Origin: Cocos nucifera
Lineage: Eukaryota > Streptophyta > Magnoliopsida > Arecales > Arecaceae
DNA: 64,000 nucleotides
NCBI GenBank assembly: GCA_006176705.1
Contig: QRFJ01004993.1
Coordinates: forward strand, 62,001 to 126,000
Direction of reading: 5' to 3'
Shown here piece after piece: positions 59,201 through 64,000 of the stretch; position 1 is the stretch's first letter, and each line of letters begins with the position of its first letter. Position numbers and translations under genes: made by a program. Under the pieces are notes generated by a model. The model saw only the letters and a program-made list of their open reading frames with translations, made no database searches and was not told the DNA's origin.

Positions 59201-60618
59201 AACCATAGTATTTATTTGACTGACGCGGTACTCTATCGAATCTCCTCAAAGGTACCTCTATAATGGGTTGTGGGTTTGATTCTTCAATCAAATTTAGTTT
59301 TGTATGTGATTGTATTAGTTTTTCTACCTCACAAACTTCAAGTTTGATTTTAGTGGCATTAGTTTCTTCTCTAAGAAACTTTTTTTCTAAAAAAACTACC
59401 TTACTACTGACGAACATCTTTTGTTCTTCAGTAAGATAGAAGTAATATCTCCTAGTTTCTTTTGAGTATCCAATAAACAATACTTATCAGACCTTGGTCG
59501 AAGCTTATCTATCTTCAAGCATTTAACATATGTCGGACATATCCAAACCTGAAGATGAGAGAGTATCGGCCTGCACCCAATCCATATCTCATATGGAGTT
59601 TTTCTGATAGACTTTCTTGGAACATTATTAAGAACATGGTATGCAGAAGTGCATATCCCCAAAAAAAGTTCAATAGACTAGCAAATCCCATCATGGACTA
59701 AACCATGTCCAACAAAGTTTGATTGCTCCTTTCTGACACACCATTATGCTATGGTATTCTAGGAGGTGTCCATTAAGAGAGAATTTCATTCTCCTCTAAA
59801 TATATCAGAAACTCACTGGTGAGGTATTTTCTTCCTTGGTCAGACCAAAGGATTTTAATTCTCTTGTCAATTTATTTTTCAACTTCATTATGAAATCATT
59901 TAAATATTTCAAATGATTCAGACTTATGCTTCATTAAATAGATATACTCATACCTTGATAGGTCACTGGCAAAGGTAATGAAGTAACTATATCCATCTCG
60001 TGCACTAATGTTCATAGGTTCACATACATCACTATGTATCAGACCTAGAACATCTTTGGCTCATTCACCCTTTTCGTTAAAAGGTGATTTTGTCATCTTA
60101 CCAAGAAGACATGATTCACAGGTTGGCAATGATTCACAATCATTAATATCGAAAATTTTCTCTTTAACTAACCTATTTACCCTATTCTTGTTTATATGAC
60201 CAAGTCGATAATGCCAAAGGTAGGTATCGTTGATATTATCTATCTTTAGATGTTTGTTTGATGTGTACATTATACTAACAGACTGTGATAATATATAAAA
60301 ATTATTTTTTAATTATTCATGCATTATTATAACATCATTCTTAATGACATCACAAAAATTTTCTTTTATTAAAAAGCTATAACCATTCTTGGCTAAAAGG
60401 CCTACAAAAATAATATTTAAAAGAAAAGATGGACAAAAATGACAATCATTTAAAGAAATGACTTTAGAATTGAGAACAAGCTAAACTATTCCTAAAGCTA
60501 GAACTGGAACAGATCTTCCATCTCCAATATTTAGGAATCGCTTGCCATCCTTAAACTTTCTACTAATCTAAAGTTCCTACAACGAATTGCAAATATTAAT
60601 AGGATTGCCATTTTTTGG
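59201..60618 (-). pseudogene. Element G integrase and protease remainder, broken
   Basis: Linker and integrase C-terminus at 59201-59662. The integrase triad is recognisable: HSDVCEP near 60020-60040, LWSDQGRKY near 59835-59860 and NGVSERSNQTLL near 59720-59755. The zinc site HYRLGHINKNRVNRL with CESC (60090-60240) is intact. Stops interrupt the core. Protease sequence beyond 60480 runs to 60618, where solo LTR H begins, right at the WVLD active-site region. Confidence 0.85.
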
Positions 60619-62901
60619 TGAAGAAAAAATCCTATTTTTCTGGCACAGAATCGTTCAGATCTGATTGAATCTGAAAGAATATTTCAAAAAAAATTTCTAT
60701 GATCCTAATCAAATCTAAGACATCTCAGATCTGATCCTAAAGATTGAATATTAAGATTAAAAATAAAATTAAATCTAATTTAATTTCATACCTTATTTTT
60801 GGATAATCAGATTATCCTACGATGATCCTGATCTATCCTGAGATTTTGGAAGGAGCCATGCACGCACCTAACCTCTACCAATATCCACTCGAGCAGGATC
60901 TAAAAGTCTTCTTTTTTTGAATCAACTCTTCAAAAATTAGATCTAGATCGAATCTTGAAGTTCTTCAAAATATTTTTTGAAAAAGCAGCAGTCGTCTCTT
61001 TTAGCAGTGCTACCTTCTTCCTGATCTGGGCGTCTTTCTTTCTTCGATTGCACTTCAACCCATGCCCAACTCCTTTAGGCATGGAGAGGAGAGAGAAAAG
61101 ATTAGAGGGAGGCATGGAATAAAGGAGGATAGCCTTGCAGCATGGTGAAAGGAATAAGCTCTATAACCCTAGGAGCAGATAGGGTTTGAATAGACCCTGC
61201 TGCGCCATGCAGTGCCACATCATCCCAGCCAATCAAAGGTCTTCATTTAATCAGACCTAAATCTGATTGATGGAATGATATCATCTGATCTAATTAGATG
61301 AGAGTCCCTCAGAAATTCACATAGGTGGCACCAATACTAGATAAAGCTGAAGTCTTTGGCGCCCCAGTGTTTGATCATATCAAAACACCCTAGAGTCCCA
61401 TCTGTATGGGACTCCATCCCTTATCCACATGGGGTGCACACTTAGGGTGATGTGTGCCCTCTCTCTTGCCACTTTTAGCAGGGGGACAAGAGCCTCAAGT
61501 GCTCTCCTATAGGTGCATGACACGTGGTCCCATGTCCAGGTGTCTAGGGTCAATAGTTGACCTATGTCCAAAAATAAAAATTAGCAGATGGTAGGAATTA
61601 GTAGGTGTTGTCTTAAATCCATCTAATAAATTAAGACCATTCTTTTCTAATCTAGAAAAGCTTCAATCAGACTAAGACAAGGTTTCTGAGTGAGCCCAAA
61701 TAAATTTGGTTCAACCGAGAAGAACCAAAATGATTATAAAAGAAGAATATTAGGCTTAATCATGTGGTGGCATGATTTTCTTGAACCTAATTGGATCTAA
61801 TCCAAATTAATTAAACTAGATTAGTCCAATTGATGATATCTAGATCCAAATCCTTATTTGTGTGATCCAGTTAAGTTTAGTTTCATATGGTAATGAGACA
61901 TGTCGCAATCTCTATCATCGACAACATCAAAACATCTTTCAATGGATCAGAACTTTTCTGATTCATACAATTAGAATGATCGATCATCTAAATCATTCTA
62001 ATTGCTCCCAAAATCCATCAGTGACACCTAGCAGTATATGGTGGCAACCCATTAGAATCAAAAGTGAACCTCTTGGTGCAGCTACCTATGTAATTGGGTT
62101 CTTCTATCTTGAGCTCCGAGTGGATTAGGATTAAGGTGAACTCGTTAAAACCAATATGCTTCATATGAATTAATCATTCAATTTGAGTCCAATGTGAAAC
62201 CTTAATAGAAACTCTTTCTATCATCTTCAGTTTGCCATGGCCATGGGCTTATGGACTCAATCTCATGATCATCATAGGGCTACTCCTCATCTATCAAGGT
62301 AGATAGATCCCATATTGGTGCAATCTAATTCCTACAATGAACATGCTATAGCTAACATACACCTCAGGATTTCGAATGGCTAGGAGATCGAGTTATATTA
62401 TAGTCAGACTATAACACCCTCAAGGTGAACTGTCGATGCACCTCAGATCAAAGAATCAAATACATCATTGCAGCATCGAGCCAGTAATTGATGAGAAGTT
62501 AGACTTTCTTATGACTATTCAAGATGGTCACACTCAGTGCCCTTCTTCTCTAACGAGTACCTATACTCTCACTCTGATGTCTTCACACCATAGACTCAAG
62601 ACATGTCTATCCTAAGAAAGCGATCGTACACCAACTTTTTGGATCGATCACCATCCTCGTGATGATCCTATGGTTGGGAGCAGTTTATGAGTTAATTATG
62701 AAAATTTATGTCTTAAATTTTCAACTCTTGAAAATATGAACTATCATTACCGTTAACTCAAAGGATGTATCACAGACACTTTAAATACACACTATGATAG
62801 AAAATAACCCATTTATTAATTTATAGTCAAAATTATAAAATTATTCTTAGAAGTGTATTACAAGTATCAGCCAATCTGGCTTCTAGGGCATGTATCTAAC
62901 A
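60619..62901 (-). mobile_element. Solo LTR H (2283 bp), C/D family
   Basis: TGAAGAAAAAATCC to GTATCTAACA, homologous throughout to the D and B LTRs. There is no internal region: both sides return to element G's gag/protease. The host sequence would read TTTTTTGG(TG)TCTAATACCC without it, so there is no 5-bp duplication. A TATA-like position near 61185 is degenerate (TTGAATAGACC). The 88-codon frame 61862-62128 matches frames in the D LTRs only as LTR homology. Confidence 0.87.
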
Positions 62902-63818
62902 TCTAATACCCAGGTAGTAATATCACAAATAGAGAAACTACAAGATGTTATCATATAAGTACCTTGTCCAGCAACCTTTTGCTTATTTCTTTTTGGCTTG
63001 TTTGGATCAAGGGATGCTACATAAAGAGGATAGTTTCTCTTCTAGTGTACCTGCTTCTTGCTGAAGAAGCACTCTACCTAACTCTGATCCACTTTAGACT
63101 TTTTGGGCTGATTGGTTTTAGAAGCCCCAGCATTATTCTTTTGCACCTTTTTTTTTTCTTTTTTCTTTTCTTAAAGGGATGACCTACCGACGAGTGTCCT
63201 ACCATATGCACCAGCTCCTTCTGGAGCTGATGGTCCTTCCTAAAAATTTGTAGTAAACCTAGCAAACCATGATAGTTTACCACAGGCTTCATCATTCTAT
63301 AATGATTGAGGAAGGGGAGGTAGGACTTAGGAAGCGAATTTAAAATTGTATTCTTTTCTAATTGTTTGTGCAAAGAAAAACTAAGTTTGCTCAGATGCTC
63401 AATTTGCTTGATCATATATAATACATGATCAGTAACCGATGCCTCATCATACATATGATAATTGAAGATGGTACAAGCATTTTGTGCTTTTCTGCATCCT
63501 TAGGGGTACCAAAGGATTTGTTCAACATTTGAAGCATTTTCTCCAGCTGAGCATCCTCAAATTTTTGACTAAACTCATCATTCATGGTGCCCTCATAATG
63601 CATTGAATAGTTGTACGGTCATTGAGCCACTTCTGATAAGTCTCTCTAGCTATACCTCGTATATTGGTAGTAGGTTCATTAGGTGCTGGGTCTATAAGAA
63701 CATATAGGATTCATTCATGCTCCAAAACAATTTTGATTTTTTGATACTAACTATCAAAATTTGGTCCCATAAGTTTTTCACTATCTAACAATGATTGGAG
63801 TGATAAAGTATTAGCCAT
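62902..63818 (-). pseudogene. Element G gag, broken
   Basis: Starts ATG at 63818 (MANTLSLQSLLDSEKLMGPN). Contains the gag helical region (open 63412-63603 and 63074-63454: NDEFSQKFEDAQLEKMLQML and DHVLYMIKQIEHLSKLSF). A lysine-rich stretch and a damaged zinc knuckle follow (CFFSKKQVH then stop, KRNY) near 63020-63075. The protease motif TTWVLD ends at 62902. Frameshifts and a stop inactivate it. Confidence 0.85.
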
Positions 63819-64000
63819 CTAGCTAAAGAGAGAACATATGACCTATTAATATATAAATTAACAAATCCTAAAGACTTGGACTTTAGTCTAAAGGTTCTTC
63901 CACTATTTTATACAAATTAGTAGCCTTTACCTCCAATTCGAGGAATTACAATAATTTCTTAGCAGGTACTAGAATCTACATAGACTACATATGGGCATGA
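63819..64000 (-). other. Element G leader, incomplete
   Basis: Noncoding sequence upstream of gag, continuing past the window. Its end resembles F's leader just before gag (compare 50930-51118). Confidence 0.65.

Larger units (their letters stand above)
1508..64000 (-). mobile_element. Element G: copia retrotransposon, host of the window
   Basis: This is a minus-strand copia element whose 3' LTR starts here in plus coordinates (TGAAGAAAAA) and ends at 57571 (TTTCTAGCA, minus-strand TGCTAGAAA). It is followed by a polypurine tract and a reverse-oriented polyprotein (RNase H at 57586 through gag start at 63818). The 5' LTR lies beyond 64000. Its 3' LTR was split by A (with TSD AAGAG) and F (with TSD CCATA), and its protease region by solo LTR H. 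Removing these leaves an LTR of about 1.93 kb. Its polyprotein is related to F, and its LTR start resembles those of E and F. All of its coding regions carry stops or frameshifts. Confidence 0.8.

Overview
The window is plant nuclear DNA made entirely of nested Ty1/copia LTR retrotransposons. I see no host gene, rRNA, tRNA or CRISPR array. The polyproteins have the copia order (gag, protease, integrase, RT, RNase H). The LTRs are long (about 1.9-2.9 kb), the primer-binding sites match plant initiator tRNA-Met (TGGTATCAGAGC), and insertions make 5-bp target duplications. The proteins resemble the Angela/BARE-1 branch of the Tork group. A large monocot genome is likely, and a palm is my low-confidence guess from the look of the LTRs.

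The layout was resolved from LTR ends and target-site duplications (TSDs). The outermost layer is a fragment of an old + strand element Z (252-1507), itself cut by an A-family LTR (1-251). Element G (- strand) enters at 1508 and runs off the right end. Its 3' LTR survives in three pieces (1508-1795, 45168-46497, 57257-57571), its pol lies at 57586-60618 and its gag at 62902-63818. Inserted in G are element A (-, 1796-45162, TSD AAGAG), element F (+, 46498-57251, TSD CCATA) and solo LTR H (-, 60619-62901).

Inside A are a 902-bp LTR-like insertion J (5531-6432, TSD AGTAT), element B (+, 8719-38481, TSD CCTGG) and solo LTR E (41799-44285, TSD from GATAG). Inside B are C (+, 13780-22923, TSD TGACT), which has an LTR-pol-LTR-pol-LTR tandem structure, and D (-, 25666-36077), the youngest-looking copy. 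The deepest sequence is five layers down (Z, G, A, B, then C or D).

No copy is fully intact. D is closest, with perfect PBS and PPT and an uninterrupted 573-codon RT-RNase H frame, but it carries several frameshifts and one in-frame stop. The most notable observations are: a leader hairpin shared by B, D and F with compensatory changes; the duplicated C array with a mutated RT catalytic box in both units; an in-frame stop between integrase and RT in every B/C/D copy; a mosaic D LTR; and a dense W-box cluster in the D promoter region.
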